The notes under the pieces: generated by a model
Seen by the model: only the letters and a program-made list of their open reading frames with translations
Database searches by the model: none
What the model was told of the DNA's origin: nothing
In this document: piece by piece, positions 36,424 to 46,217 of the stretch
How positions within the stretch are numbered: position 1 is the first letter of the stretch
Layout of the letters: the number at the start of each line of letters is the position of its first letter
Position numbers and translations under genes: made by a program
Source: an uncultured Porticoccus sp.
GTDB lineage: Bacteria > Pseudomonadota > Gammaproteobacteria > Pseudomonadales > Porticoccaceae
Assembly: GCF_913061305.1 (NCBI RefSeq)
Contig: NZ_CAJXST010000003.1
Coordinates: 294,674 to 358,673 of the forward strand
Length of the DNA: 64,000 nucleotides
Reading direction: 5' to 3'

Positions 36424-36873
36424 ATGAAAAATCAGGATCAGATTATTGAGTTACTCAATAAAATTATGGAATTTGAGCTCGCTGGGGTGGTTCGTTACAA
36501 CCACTACGCGCTGATGGTTTATGGCTACAACCGCATTCCCATCGTGAGCTGGCTGAGGGAAGAAGCCGACAACAGTCTTGTCCACGCTCAGGCAGCGGGA
36601 GAAATGATCACTGCTCTGGGTGGCCACCCGTCACTGGCCATCGGGCCCCTGCTGGAAACCCATCAACATGACATCGGCGATATTCTTCGGGAGTCAATGG
36701 AACAGGAGGCCCTGGCGAAAGCCCTCTATTACGAGCTACTGGCGTTAGTTAAAGACAATTCCGTCATGCTCGAAGAGTATGCCCGGCAAAAAATAGCAGA
36801 AGAGGAAATGCACGCGGCCGAAGTTGACAAGATGCTGCGCAAGCCGGGCGATATCAAGTCGTTCAGTAACTGA
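36424..36873 (+). CDS. Bacterioferritin-like ferritin protein
   Basis: 149 residues, the size and register of bacterioferritin. By direct counting Glu18, Glu47, His54, Glu127 and His130 fall at ferroxidase-site positions. Positions 51 and 52 are Ser and Leu, where E. coli Bfr has the bridging Glu51 and the haem ligand Met52. So it probably does not bind haem in the usual way and may have an altered di-iron centre. The frame can be extended to a TTG at 36418; the ATG at 36424 with GAGG before it is better. It converges on msrA, sharing a hairpin at the boundary. Iron storage or detoxification is likely. Confidence 0.85.
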   Translation: MKNQDQIIELLNKIMEFELAGVVRYNHYALMVYGYNRIPIVSWLREEADNSLVHAQAAGEMITALGGHPSLAIGPLLETHQHDIGDILRESMEQEALAKALYYELLALVKDNSVMLEEYARQKIAEEEMHAAEVDKMLRKPGDIKSFSN

Positions 36874-36885
36874 GTTTCTCTGCGA

Positions 36886-36912
36886 TCATTCCGGCCGATC
36901 GAGCCGGAATGA
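36886..36912. other. 10-bp hairpin in the bfr/msrA convergent boundary
   Basis: TCATTCCGGC (36886-36895) pairs perfectly with GCCGGAATGA (36903-36912), including the msrA stop codon. No U-run follows on either strand. It may stabilise or end either transcript by another route. Confidence 0.4.
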
Positions 36913-37533
36913 GACGCCCGTTCCCTTGAGACTGCAATAGCCACCCGGATTTTTGATCAGGTATTGCTGATGATAGTCCTCCGCATAATAGAACGGGCAG
37001 GACAAGCTAATTTCTGTGGTGATCGGGGGGAAATCACGCTGTTGCAATTCACGTTGAAACGCTTCACGTGATTTGTCCGCCAACTGGTATTGTGTTTCAT
37101 TGAAGCAATAGATGGCTGAACGGTACTGGGTTCCCCTGTCATTGCCCTGACGCATCCCCTGGGTGGGATCATGGGATGTCCAGAACAGCTCAAGCAGTGT
37201 TGTCAGGCGGATCACATCCGGATCAAAAACCACCAGTAGCACTTCGGTGTGGCCGGTTAATCCCGAGCAGACCTCCTCATAGGTAGGATTATCGGTGTAA
37301 CCACCGGCATAGCCCACTGCCGTGCTATAGACGCCGGGTTGCGTCCAGAAAAGGCGCTCAGCCCCCCAGAAACAGCCCATACCGAGAATGATCTGTTGCA
37401 TACCATCGGGAAAAGGGGCCTTGAGCGGATGGCCCGTAGCCAGATGCCGGTTGTTAACCATCAGCGGCTCAGCGCGGCCAGGCAGCGCCTGCTCGGGGCT
37501 GACCATCTGTGCCTTATGGGAATAACCAAACAT
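36886..37533 (-). CDS. msrA: Peptide methionine-S-sulfoxide reductase A
   Basis: Repairs oxidised methionine (S form) in proteins. 215 residues. The catalytic motif [13 protein letters not shown] gives the nucleophile Cys in GCFWG. Also present are [26 protein letters not shown] and the C-terminal [14 protein letters not shown]. The first 45 residues before [10 protein letters not shown] form the extension found in longer proteobacterial MsrA proteins. AGGAG lies just before the ATG at 37533. Confidence 0.96.
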   Translation of the reverse strand: MFGYSHKAQMVSPEQALPGRAEPLMVNNRHLATGHPLKAPFPDGMQQIILGMGCFWGAERLFWTQPGVYSTAVGYAGGYTDNPTYEEVCSGLTGHTEVLLVVFDPDVIRLTTLLELFWTSHDPTQGMRQGNDRGTQYRSAIYCFNETQYQLADKSREAFQRELQQRDFPPITTEISLSCPFYYAEDYHQQYLIKNPGGYCSLKGTGVSFRLDRPE

Positions 37534-37613
37534 ATCTCAGCTCCTGTGTTGCGCTTGCCACCATGAATTTACTGTCCTAATCTCTGCTGACTTGGATCAG
37601 GAGCACATTACCC

Positions 37614-38288
37614 ATGATTGAACTCTACACTGCTGCCACCCCCAATGGCCACAAAGTCAGTATCGCGCTTGAAGAACTGGATTTGCCCTATGAGATGCGT
37701 GCACTCAGCCTGAGCGAGAATGAACAAAAGCAGCCCTGGTACCTTGCACTCAATCCCAATGGCAGAATCCCCACTATTGTAGATCGCGCCAATGACAATT
37801 TTACGGTTTTTGAGTCGGGGGCCATATTGATCTATCTGGCGGAGAAAACCGGACAGTTGCTATCTAGCGATCCAAAGGAGCGGTCTCGTACTCTGCAGTG
37901 GCTGATGTTCCAGATGGGCGGTATCGGCCCGATGATGGGCCAGGCCAATGTCTGGTACCGCTACTGGGATGAAACCTATCAACCGGCAATTGATCGTTAT
38001 CAGAACGAGGTAAAACGTCTCTTTGGCGTTCTGGACAGTCATCTGAAAGGCAGGCAGTTTCTCACCAATGAGCTGAGTATCGCCGATATCGCCAATTGGG
38101 CCTGGGTACGAATTTACGACTGGTCCGGGATCGACATCCAGCCTTTCCCCCACTTGCAACGTTGGCTCGCCCTACTGGACGAGCGACCCGCTTTCCAACG
38201 GGGAATCAACCAGCCCGCCGCAGAATACGAACAGAAAGACAAGGCGACTTCCTTCGTTAAAGGGGCCCGCAATATGCTGACCAAATAA
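37614..38288 (+). CDS. Glutathione S-transferase, nu-class (YfcG/YghU-like)
   Basis: 224 residues. The N-terminal thioredoxin domain begins [20 protein letters not shown]; the TPNG motif with Asn is the active region of the YfcG/YghU (nu) class, which bind two glutathiones and reduce disulfides. The cis-proline segment GRIPTIVD and [14 protein letters not shown] bind glutathione. The helical C-terminal domain has the N-capping motif [11 protein letters not shown]. It converges on the tgpA gene with 5 nt between. Confidence 0.92.
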   Translation: MIELYTAATPNGHKVSIALEELDLPYEMRALSLSENEQKQPWYLALNPNGRIPTIVDRANDNFTVFESGAILIYLAEKTGQLLSSDPKERSRTLQWLMFQMGGIGPMMGQANVWYRYWDETYQPAIDRYQNEVKRLFGVLDSHLKGRQFLTNELSIADIANWAWVRIYDWSGIDIQPFPHLQRWLALLDERPAFQRGINQPAAEYEQKDKATSFVKGARNMLTK

Positions 38289-38293
38289 CAGCG

Positions 38294-40312
38294 CTATCCT
38301 GAACGATTAATACGCAGACTATGAATTGTCCTGGCGAGGGTACGTGCGTCAGGTGTTTCGCCAGCATAACGCATGGTTTCATACATTCGCGTCACTTCAA
38401 CCAGTTGTCTGGCCAATTCGGGTCTGGATCCAGCAACGCGCTGCGTATAATCTCTCGGCCCTTCACCCACCTGCCTGGGAAAACCGGCTTTTTCGAGTTT
38501 TTGGCAAAGCCGCAGAAACTCCCGGTCCAACTGATCCCGGGACCGCTCAGAACGACGCGGCAGCAGCATCCATAAACCCAGCAAAAGCAACAAACCGCCA
38601 CCCACCCCAATCATGGCCAGCGCAATTCGCCAGGGCGAGTTGTCACCCAGCAGGTTGCGCAGAAAAGCAGTCTGTATCTGGTCGTAACCCAGTACCCACA
38701 GGGCCCAGTTGTAATTGAGTGACTCGATCTGCAAACGCAGTTGATTCAGCCAGCCGATATGGCGAAAACGTACCAGCGAAGCCGGTGAATCCGCTAAAAA
38801 ATCTGTCTCGTCGCCCAACACCGACTGCAAATCCTGCTCGATACGCTGAGGTGCCACGGCGGCTGTCGGGTCAACTCTCACCCAGCCCCTATCCTCCAGC
38901 CAGATTTCCGCCCAGGCATGGGCATCATATTGACGCACGACCAGGTAGTCGTCGGGGTGCCGCTCGCCGCCCTGGTAGCCGGCCACAACCCTTGCCGGAA
39001 TACCGGCAGCACGCATGAAAAAAACGAAGCTGCCGGCAAAATGTTCACAGAACCCCCGCTGGCTGTCGAACAGAAACTCGTCCACCGAATGTTTGCCCAG
39101 CAGTGGCGGTTGCAGCGTGTAGACAAACTCACTGTTGTACAACGCCATCACTCTCGATACCAGCTCAGGATCACCGCTAACCGACTTGCGCCAGCGGCTG
39201 GCCAGTTCCCGGGTTCGAGGGTTAAATTCTTCGGGAAGTTGTAGATAGACTGCCCGGTGCTGAGAGGACAGCCCTTGAGGTTCGAGACGATATTCGGGCC
39301 AACTGTTGGCCCGATACTGCTTTTTGCTCCGCAGGGGATGGGCAGAAATCAGGCGATAATCCCTGGTCAGGCCGACACCCTCACTGTCAGGTTTCGGTGT
39401 ATCAAGGGCATAGAGCCAGCGCTGCTGAGTGGGCTCGATAACCACACTGAATGTCAGGGGCTCACCCTTCCGATCAACAACCTGATCCCAGCTTTTTGGG
39501 GGATCACCATACCACTGCACCAGGTTGCTATCCTGAAAACGGGAAAGTGAAGACCTGGACCAGGTGCGACCGTCGAATTCGGCGAGCACCAGACCCCGCC
39601 AGTAAAGACTTTTCTGGGAGGGAATCGCGTCTTCAAAGCTCACCCGGAAAGCCAGCTCACCGGAACGGCCCAGTCGGCTGAAGTCACCGGGGGACATCGT
39701 ATCAGTGACACCTGTTTTGGCGCTTTGCTGTTGCATTGGCACCGACCACAGTGCGCCGAGTCGCGGCATAAAGATAAATAACAGCAACATAAGTGGCAGG
39801 GCTTGCGCCATGATGGTCATCGCCTTACCTAACGGACGCAGTTGCCCCTCGTTACCATCACTGCCGTGCAAGCCGAGTAATGCGGCCAGGACCAGCAACA
39901 GACAGCCGATGATATAAAGCGTGTTACCGATAGATTGATCAAACAATGCATCCAGTGCAGTGATAAAAAAGGCCAGGAAAATCACCAGATAAGCATCGCG
40001 ACGGTGGTGCATTTCCAACAGTTTCAAAAGGTAAGCCGAAACCAGTAGCGCCACCATCGGCTCGAGTCCAATCGGACTGCCGTATTCGGCCACCAGTCCC
40101 GCCAGGCAGAGACCCAACAGACCGGTTTTAATCAGCCGGGAGGGAGGGCGCCAGGCGCTTCGATAAAGCTGGATTCGCCATATTATGGCCACGAACGCTG
40201 CCAGCAATATCCAGTTGGGCAAATGATCCGCATGGAGAATAATCACGGCGGCGAAGGCTACCAGCAGCCAGAACAGGCCGTTTCGGTGAATTTTCCAGAC
40301 AGGCGATGTCAC
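38294..40312 (-). CDS. tgpA: TgpA-type membrane transglutaminase
   Basis: 672 residues from the GTG at 40312, which overlaps the stop of the DUF58 gene (GTGA). The frame is open further upstream but only inside that gene. The N-terminal half has six to seven transmembrane helices (DUF3488 region). The periplasmic transglutaminase core has Cys in QRGFCEHFAGSF, His in YDAHAWAEIW and Asp in WVRVDPTAAV. A last helix (ALAMIGVGGGLLLLLGLWML) leads to a C-terminal DUF4129-like tail. In Pseudomonas TgpA is essential and probably acts in the cell envelope. It ends the moxR-DUF58-tgpA group. Confidence 0.92.
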   Translation of the reverse strand: MTSPVWKIHRNGLFWLLVAFAAVIILHADHLPNWILLAAFVAIIWRIQLYRSAWRPPSRLIKTGLLGLCLAGLVAEYGSPIGLEPMVALLVSAYLLKLLEMHHRRDAYLVIFLAFFITALDALFDQSIGNTLYIIGCLLLVLAALLGLHGSDGNEGQLRPLGKAMTIMAQALPLMLLLFIFMPRLGALWSVPMQQQSAKTGVTDTMSPGDFSRLGRSGELAFRVSFEDAIPSQKSLYWRGLVLAEFDGRTWSRSSLSRFQDSNLVQWYGDPPKSWDQVVDRKGEPLTFSVVIEPTQQRWLYALDTPKPDSEGVGLTRDYRLISAHPLRSKKQYRANSWPEYRLEPQGLSSQHRAVYLQLPEEFNPRTRELASRWRKSVSGDPELVSRVMALYNSEFVYTLQPPLLGKHSVDEFLFDSQRGFCEHFAGSFVFFMRAAGIPARVVAGYQGGERHPDDYLVVRQYDAHAWAEIWLEDRGWVRVDPTAAVAPQRIEQDLQSVLGDETDFLADSPASLVRFRHIGWLNQLRLQIESLNYNWALWVLGYDQIQTAFLRNLLGDNSPWRIALAMIGVGGGLLLLLGLWMLLPRRSERSRDQLDREFLRLCQKLEKAGFPRQVGEGPRDYTQRVAGSRPELARQLVEVTRMYETMRYAGETPDARTLARTIHSLRINRSG

Positions 40313-41298
40313 CGATCCCCTCCCCGGTCTGGCAGGCCAAACAGGGCCAACTCGCGCAGCACCTGTAATCGATGCGCATCTGTGATATTGGGCGCAATGA
40401 TCAGACCCGGCAGCTTCAGTCCATAGGGTATATCCAATGGCACAATACTGAGCAGAAGGCCACAGAGCCTCGACAATCTGGCTTCGGTATCGAGCCCGGG
40501 AAATGCATCCCAATCCAGCCAGAGCCGCTCGTCCTGTGCCGAGCCATAATGTTTCGTATATAACCCCTGCTCTCTGGCAAACTGCTTCCAGGCAATGCGT
40601 TTCGGCGAGTCGCCGGGGCGGTAATCACTCAGCCCGGTAAAATCCTCACCGCCCTCAAACACCTCTACTATTAAGCCATTATCTCCGCCTACAGGACTGA
40701 CTGTGGTTTGTCGATTCAGCGCTGTCTGTGGCGCAGGATATACCAGGCAACGGATATCGAGGTCTATCTGTGTCCAGACTTTGAACAGACCCAGCGGGTA
40801 GAGACTCGCCACGCGCAACCGACCGGGATCAATCAGCCCCCTGCTGGCGGGAACAAAGCCCAGCTTTACCCGAGCTTCCTCAGTCGCCGCTATGCCAATG
40901 GCAACCGGTTCGTGCCCGGCAAATGCGAGGATCAGATTTTCACGCAGACGTTTACCCGATTGATGAAGTACCAGTTCAATCGTTAGCGGGTGTCCAGCAT
41001 GGCCAGGGCTTACTCGAGAACAACTGAGATTGAGACCGGACAAATTCGCAAAGCTGTGCAGAATGGCCACCACAAAAATTGCTGTCAGCAGGCAGGTAAT
41101 ACCGAATACCAGATTATTTTCATAATTGGTGGCCACCAGCCAGCAAAGTACGATCAGCAACAGAAATGAAAATCCCGCTCTGGAGGGAAAAATGAACAGA
41201 CTGCGGGTATTCAGCTGCACCTGCCGGGCTGGTGGCAACCGGTGTGCCAACCAACGTGCGTAGAGGTGCTGAAAAAATTGCCTGAATCGACTGATCAT
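40309..41298 (-). CDS. DUF58 protein of the MoxR-TgpA group
   Basis: 329 residues from the ATG at 41298 (a longer frame begins with TTG at 41331). Two hydrophobic segments at about residues 35-75 (FSFLLLIVLCWLVATNYENN, then LLTAIFVVAILHS) are followed by a beta-rich part and the DUF58 core with GLSDYRPGDSPKRIAWKQFA and a von-Willebrand-like end. The family always accompanies MoxR ATPases; its precise role is unknown. It overlaps tgpA by 4 nt. Confidence 0.9.
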   Translation of the reverse strand: MISRFRQFFQHLYARWLAHRLPPARQVQLNTRSLFIFPSRAGFSFLLLIVLCWLVATNYENNLVFGITCLLTAIFVVAILHSFANLSGLNLSCSRVSPGHAGHPLTIELVLHQSGKRLRENLILAFAGHEPVAIGIAATEEARVKLGFVPASRGLIDPGRLRVASLYPLGLFKVWTQIDLDIRCLVYPAPQTALNRQTTVSPVGGDNGLIVEVFEGGEDFTGLSDYRPGDSPKRIAWKQFAREQGLYTKHYGSAQDERLWLDWDAFPGLDTEARLSRLCGLLLSIVPLDIPYGLKLPGLIIAPNITDAHRLQVLRELALFGLPDRGGDR

Positions 41299-41375
41299 GA
41301 CGGCCTTTTTTTGTCCTGCTGCACGGGGCAAGATGCTTCCACTTCATGCAGCCAACTACATCGTCCGCTGTTTGT

Positions 41376-42293
41376 CTAAAGAATATCCACTGAGTTCAAC
41401 ACCAGACTGGCCAGCACATCGCCATCCTGATTGGCGCATTCCCCTGCACCGCGCAACCGATGACCTGCGACGGTGGGAAATACTGCCTGAATATCCTCAG
41501 GAATCACATATTGGCGGCCATGGATCAGGGCCCAGGCGCGGGCACATTGCAGTGCGGCCAATGCACCACGTGGGGACAACCCGTAGTAAAAAACGGGGTC
41601 ATCGCGGGTAAATTGCACCAGGCGTTGCAGGTAGTCCACCAGATTTTCAGCCACCTTCACGTCAGCTACATGCTGCTGGATCTGCAACAGCTGTTTTGCT
41701 GGCAATAGTGTTTTGATCTCTGCCAATCGGCTGCGGGGGTTAACCCCTGACAATAACTCCCGCTCGGAGCGTGGATCCGGGTAACCCAGCTCAATCCGCA
41801 TCAGAAAGCGATCCAGTTGTGACTCCGGCAATGGATAAGTCCCCGATTGCGTCAGCGGGTTCTGGGTGGCTATCACAAAAAATGGGTGCGGTAACGGGCG
41901 GGTTTCACCCTCCACCGTCACCTGGCCCTCCGCCATTGCTTCCAGTAATGCACTCTGGGTTTTTGGTGTCGTGCGGTTTATTTCATCGGCGAGCAGCAAT
42001 TGGCTGAACACCGGACCGGGGTGAAATTCAAACTGCCCCCGATTTCGGTCATAAACAGAAATGCCCAATATATCGGCAGGCAACAGGTCACTGGTAAATT
42101 GAACACGGTTGTAGGAGAGGCCCAGAACAGCTGCGAGCCCCTGTGCCAGGGTGGTTTTACCCATACCCGGCATATCTTCGATCAGCAGGTGCCCACCGGC
42201 AAACAGACAGGTAATCGCCAGCCGGATCTGCTCGTCCTTGCCTATCAACACCCTGCCGATAGAGGTGACCAATTTGTCTACCACCTGACGCAT
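41376..42293 (-). CDS. moxR: MoxR-family AAA+ ATPase
   Basis: 305 residues. Walker A is DMPGMGKTTLAQGLA and Walker B is LLADEINRTTPKTQSALLEAMAEGQV. Sensor and arginine-finger segments are FFVIATQNPLTQSGTYPLPE and QLDRFLMRIELGYPD. The start at 42293 (MRQVVDKLV) has GGAAG 8 nt before it and fits the family better than the upstream ATG at 42308. MoxR proteins act as chaperone-like ATPases for neighbouring DUF58/VWA proteins. It is 40 nt downstream of metZ on the same strand. Confidence 0.92.
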   Translation of the reverse strand: MRQVVDKLVTSIGRVLIGKDEQIRLAITCLFAGGHLLIEDMPGMGKTTLAQGLAAVLGLSYNRVQFTSDLLPADILGISVYDRNRGQFEFHPGPVFSQLLLADEINRTTPKTQSALLEAMAEGQVTVEGETRPLPHPFFVIATQNPLTQSGTYPLPESQLDRFLMRIELGYPDPRSERELLSGVNPRSRLAEIKTLLPAKQLLQIQQHVADVKVAENLVDYLQRLVQFTRDDPVFYYGLSPRGALAALQCARAWALIHGRQYVIPEDIQAVFPTVAGHRLRGAGECANQDGDVLASLVLNSVDIL

Positions 42294-42333
42294 ATTGTTC
42301 ACTTCCATTTCCAGTGTGACTATGAGGATGGAA

Positions 42334-43536
42334 TCAGATAGCAGTCAAACCATGCAACAGATCGTTCTTGATATCCTCAATGTCTTCGAGGCCAACGGCA
42401 ACACGGATCAGGTTTTCAGTGATGCCCGAGGCCTTTTTCTGTTGATCGTTCAAGCGGCCGTGGGTCGTCGTTGCGGGATGGACAATGGTCGTCTTCGCAT
42501 CACCCAGATTCGCTGTCAGTGAGAGTATTCGGGTACTGTCGATAACCTTCCAGGCCTGCTCCCGACCGCCTCGCACCCGAAATGAAAGGACACCACCAAA
42601 ACCGCGCTGCTGCCGCGCAGCCAGTTGATGACCGGGGTGATCGGGCAACCCGGCGTAAAACACCTGCTCAACAGCCGGTTGCTGCTGCAACCATTCCGCC
42701 AGTTGCTGTGCATTGGCGGAGTGTGCATCCATTCTCAATCTCAGCGTCTCAAGCCCCTTGAGAAATACCCAGGCATTGAAGGGGCTCATGGTGGGGCCGG
42801 CGCTGCGGATAAAAGACAGCACTTCATTGACCAGCTCGCTGCGACCGCAAACCACCCCGCCGAGGCAACGCCCCTGGCCATCGAGGTATTTGGTAGCCGA
42901 GTGGACCACCAGGTCGGCACCCAATGCGAGCGGTTTTTGCAGGGCCGGAGTGCAAAGACAGTTGTCGACAATAAAAAGTACATCCTGTGCGCGGGCCAAT
43001 TTGGCGAGCGCAGCGATATCCGCCACTTCACAAAGCGGATTGGAGGGCGTTTCCAGAAATAGCAGTTTCGTTTCAGGCCGTATCGACTGTTCCCACAAGG
43101 CGAGATCGGCGACTGGCACAAAGGTGGTTTCCACACCCATCTTGCTCAGGTATTTATCGAGTAATACCGTGGTGGTCCCGAACACATCTCGGGAGCAAAC
43201 CAAATGATCGCCACTTTTTAAAAAGGCCATACAGGTACTCAGGATAGCGGCCATTCCCGATGAGGTCGCGACGGCTTGTTCAGCCCCTTCCAGAGCCGCA
43301 ATACGCTCTTCAAAAGTCCGCACTGTCGGGTTGGTATAGCGGGAATAGACATTACCTGGTTGATCGCCGGAGAACCGCGCCGCAGCCTCGGCGGCACTGG
43401 CAAAGACGTAACTTGATGTCAGAAATAATGCTTCACTGTGCTCGCCCTCTGCAGAGCGGTGCTGGCCGGCGCGGACAGCCAGTGTGTCCAATCCGGCTTC
43501 TGCAAGAGAGTTATCAATGTCGTCAGCTGGTTTCAT
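42334..43536 (-). CDS. metZ: O-succinylhomoserine sulfhydrylase
   Basis: Makes homocysteine from O-succinylhomoserine and sulfide with pyridoxal phosphate. 400 residues. The N-terminus (LDTLAVRAGQHRSAEGEHSE) and YSRYTNPTVRTFEERIAALE match MetZ, SSGMAAILSTCMAFL is a typical cofactor phosphate-binding stretch, and the Schiff-base lysine is in VVHSATKYLDGQGR. It begins on the last base of the purF stop (TAATG). purF-metZ adjacency is standard in Pseudomonas relatives. Confidence 0.94.
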   Translation of the reverse strand: MKPADDIDNSLAEAGLDTLAVRAGQHRSAEGEHSEALFLTSSYVFASAAEAAARFSGDQPGNVYSRYTNPTVRTFEERIAALEGAEQAVATSSGMAAILSTCMAFLKSGDHLVCSRDVFGTTTVLLDKYLSKMGVETTFVPVADLALWEQSIRPETKLLFLETPSNPLCEVADIAALAKLARAQDVLFIVDNCLCTPALQKPLALGADLVVHSATKYLDGQGRCLGGVVCGRSELVNEVLSFIRSAGPTMSPFNAWVFLKGLETLRLRMDAHSANAQQLAEWLQQQPAVEQVFYAGLPDHPGHQLAARQQRGFGGVLSFRVRGGREQAWKVIDSTRILSLTANLGDAKTTIVHPATTTHGRLNDQQKKASGITENLIRVAVGLEDIEDIKNDLLHGLTAI

Positions 43537-45077
43537 TACCTGAGTTCCATTTCCGAATTATGCAGACCAATGACCTCACCATTGCCTGAGGATAGCGATT
43601 TACCCTTTTTTGAATTGCTCTTGGCTTTATCGTTGCGAACTGATTCGAGTCTGTCCAGATAGGCCTGGTTAACATCACCCGTTACATAAATACCGTCAAA
43701 GACAGCACAATCAAAGAACACAATACCGGAATTGCCCTCTTTGGCACTGGCGATAAGGTCTTCCAGCTCCTGATAAATCAGCCAGTCAGCACCGATCAGC
43801 GTGGCGACCTCCTGCTCGGTTCTGTCATGGGCAATCAGCTCTCGTGCAGATGGCATGTCGATACCATAGACATTGGGATAGCGAACTGGTGGCGCAGCCG
43901 ATGCCACATAGACTTTACTGGCACCCGCCTCACGGGCCATTTGAATGATCTCCCTGGACGTAGTGCCCCGGACAATCGAGTCATCCACCAGCAAAACATT
44001 TTTTCCCTTGAATTCCAGCCGTACCGGATTCAGTTTCTGTCGCACAGACTTCTTGCGCTCCTTCTGTCCCGGCATAATGAATGTCCGCCCGATATAACGG
44101 TTCTTCATGAACCCTTCGCGGAATTTAACCTGCAGGTGCTCAGCGATGGCCTGCGCAGCCACCCGGCTGGTATCCGGCACGGGAATCACCACGTCAATAT
44201 CGTGATCCGGGTATTGCCGGAGAATCTTCTCTGCCAGATGCTCACCCATGCGCAGACGGCATTTGTAAACGGAAATACTGTCAATAATGGAGTCGGGGCG
44301 AGCAAAATATACATGCTCGAATATACAGGGCATCAACTGTGGGTTATCGGCACACTGCTGCAAATGGAGTTCACCCTGCTCATCCACATAAAGTGCCTCG
44401 CCCGGTTCAATATCCCGGACCAGCTGAAAGCCGAGCACATCCAGTGCGACACTCTCTGAAGCCACAATATATTCCATGCCCTGCGCCGTTTCGCGCTGGC
44501 CAAATACCAGAGGGCGAATACCAAGCGGGTCCCGGAAAGCGACCATGCCATAATTGGCAATCATACCCACTACCGCATAAGCCCCTCGGCATCGGCGATG
44601 CACACGTCTCACTGCTTCAAAAATATCGGCGGGCAATGGTTGCAACTTACCCTGCAAGTGCAGTTCATGGGCAAAAACGTTGAGCAATGCTTCGGAATCT
44701 GAATCTGTGTTGATATGCCGGAGGTCCGATTTGAAAAGATGCTCCATCAGCTCATCGGTATTGGTCAGATTGCCATTATGTGCCATGCAGATCCCGTAGG
44801 GGGAGTTCACATAAAACGGCTGGGCCAGGGCAGCACCAGAACTGCCGGCAGTCGGATAACGCACGTGACCGATACCCATGTTGCCTTCCAGCTCGGCCAT
44901 ATGACGGGTGTGGAACACATCCCTAACCAGACCGACCCCTTTTCTCTGATTAAGACGGCCGCCTACACAGGTCATGATGCCCGCGGCATCCTGACCCCGA
45001 TGTTGCAGCATCGTCAATGCATCATAGAGCTGCAATTTGACATCGCTTTTACCGACAATTCCGACAACGCCACACAT
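43536..45077 (-). CDS. purF: Amidophosphoribosyltransferase
   Basis: First enzyme of purine synthesis, forming phosphoribosylamine from PRPP and glutamine. 513 residues. The nucleophile is Cys2 ([13 protein letters not shown]), exposed after Met removal. [13 protein letters not shown] belongs to the glutaminase half and [17 protein letters not shown] is the PRPP-binding motif of the phosphoribosyltransferase half. The last 40 residues are basic and specific to this group. It is 55 nt downstream of cvpA. Confidence 0.97.
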   Translation of the reverse strand: MCGVVGIVGKSDVKLQLYDALTMLQHRGQDAAGIMTCVGGRLNQRKGVGLVRDVFHTRHMAELEGNMGIGHVRYPTAGSSGAALAQPFYVNSPYGICMAHNGNLTNTDELMEHLFKSDLRHINTDSDSEALLNVFAHELHLQGKLQPLPADIFEAVRRVHRRCRGAYAVVGMIANYGMVAFRDPLGIRPLVFGQRETAQGMEYIVASESVALDVLGFQLVRDIEPGEALYVDEQGELHLQQCADNPQLMPCIFEHVYFARPDSIIDSISVYKCRLRMGEHLAEKILRQYPDHDIDVVIPVPDTSRVAAQAIAEHLQVKFREGFMKNRYIGRTFIMPGQKERKKSVRQKLNPVRLEFKGKNVLLVDDSIVRGTTSREIIQMAREAGASKVYVASAAPPVRYPNVYGIDMPSARELIAHDRTEQEVATLIGADWLIYQELEDLIASAKEGNSGIVFFDCAVFDGIYVTGDVNQAYLDRLESVRNDKAKSNSKKGKSLSSGNGEVIGLHNSEMELR

Positions 45078-45132
45078 GGACTAAACAACCTCGTTTTTAA
45101 AGACTTGCTGGCTGCGCTGTGACGCCTGTTCA

Positions 45133-45627
45133 CTAGAGCAGATTTTTTAGAAAACCTAACACCGCAGCTCCGGCCTCCCTGGCGAAATTCTCAAACTGCA
45201 TAAAAAAAGAAATCAAACGTGATTCCTGCCACCACAAATCCTCTGTCACTGGCAGTATTTCCGTCAGGACAAGCAGTACCACCATAATAATGATCAGGCC
45301 CCGGGTCAGACCAAACAACACGCCCAAGAGCCGATCGGTGCCGGTAAGGCCCGTCGCTTCCACCAGTTTCCCCAACAGGTAACTGCAGATACCGCCAATG
45401 ATCAAAACAACAATAAATAGTGTGATCCAAGCGGTCAGCATACGCAGAGAAGGCGTTGAAATAAGATCAACCAGCCATAATGCGAGCTCGTCATGGAAAA
45501 TGGATGCAATAATTGCCGCTGCCAACCAGATCACCAACGACAGGGCTTCTTTAATGAAGCCTCTCACCGCGCTAATCAGCACAGAAAACCCTAAAACTGC
45601 AATAATCGCCCAGTCTGCCCAGTTCAT
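45133..45627 (-). CDS. cvpA: CvpA-family membrane protein
   Basis: 164 residues with four hydrophobic segments (MNWADWAIIAVLGFSVLISA at the start, then WLAAAIIASIF, TLFIVVLIIGGICSYLLG and GLIIIMVVLLVLTEILP). The invariant RGFIKEALSLVIWL follows the first helix. Known for colicin V production and found immediately before purF in many proteobacteria; the molecular role is not settled. Confidence 0.92.
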   Translation of the reverse strand: MNWADWAIIAVLGFSVLISAVRGFIKEALSLVIWLAAAIIASIFHDELALWLVDLISTPSLRMLTAWITLFIVVLIIGGICSYLLGKLVEATGLTGTDRLLGVLFGLTRGLIIIMVVLLVLTEILPVTEDLWWQESRLISFFMQFENFAREAGAAVLGFLKNLL

Positions 45628-45680
45628 GCTTTCATCATTTTTTAGAATGCCTGAGAGTGTATCAGAGCGAGGTTCTACGG

Positions 45681-46217
45681 TCAGGGTTCAAAGCGCAACA
45701 TCAGTGCATTGACACCATATTTTTTGTCGATGGCCGCCTTGTCGTCCACCAGTTTACTTTTCAATACCTTGGGGCCCACAAAGACTCGATTCAGCGCTCC
45801 CGCATCACCTTTCTGGTCACGAACGTAGGCGCTATAACCCTCCGCCAGAAGCTGTTCAAGCAATGACTGCGCCTTTTCAGCATCCCGAAAACTGCCCACC
45901 TGCAAAACCCAGGCTTCCGCAACACCGTCGTCAGTCAACCCCGGAGGCTGAGGTGAGGAAGACTTGAGCTCTGCCTCTACCTCTTGGGAAATCTCGGGCA
46001 GGAAGATATTTTCATCATCTATTGCCGCGTCAATATTGTCTGGGCGATCCGGTTCATCGACGACCACAGGAGTGATTTCCGGAGAGTCGGGAATTTGCGA
46101 GCGAGTATCGACCTTGGCAGCATCGGAAAAGTCAAAAAGCAAAGCGAACAGAATCAGTGCCAGCGCCAGCAATACAAAGCCACCGACAATGCGCTGTTTC
46201 ATATTTTCACTCAACAT
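45681..46217 (-). CDS. dedD: SPOR-domain cell-division protein (DedD-like)
   Basis: 178 residues from the ATG at 46217, which has AAAGGA 7 nt upstream. A cytoplasmic N-terminus with one membrane helix (IVGGFVLLALALILFALLFD) is followed by an acidic, Pro-rich linker. A SPOR domain runs from about residue 100 to the end (WVLQVGSFRDAEKAQSLLEQ, then RVFVGPKVLKSKLVDD). SPOR binds septal denuded peptidoglycan. The start overlaps folC by 11 nt, and the folC-dedD-cvpA order is the usual one. Confidence 0.9.
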   Translation of the reverse strand: MLSENMKQRIVGGFVLLALALILFALLFDFSDAAKVDTRSQIPDSPEITPVVVDEPDRPDNIDAAIDDENIFLPEISQEVEAELKSSSPQPPGLTDDGVAEAWVLQVGSFRDAEKAQSLLEQLLAEGYSAYVRDQKGDAGALNRVFVGPKVLKSKLVDDKAAIDKKYGVNALMLRFEP

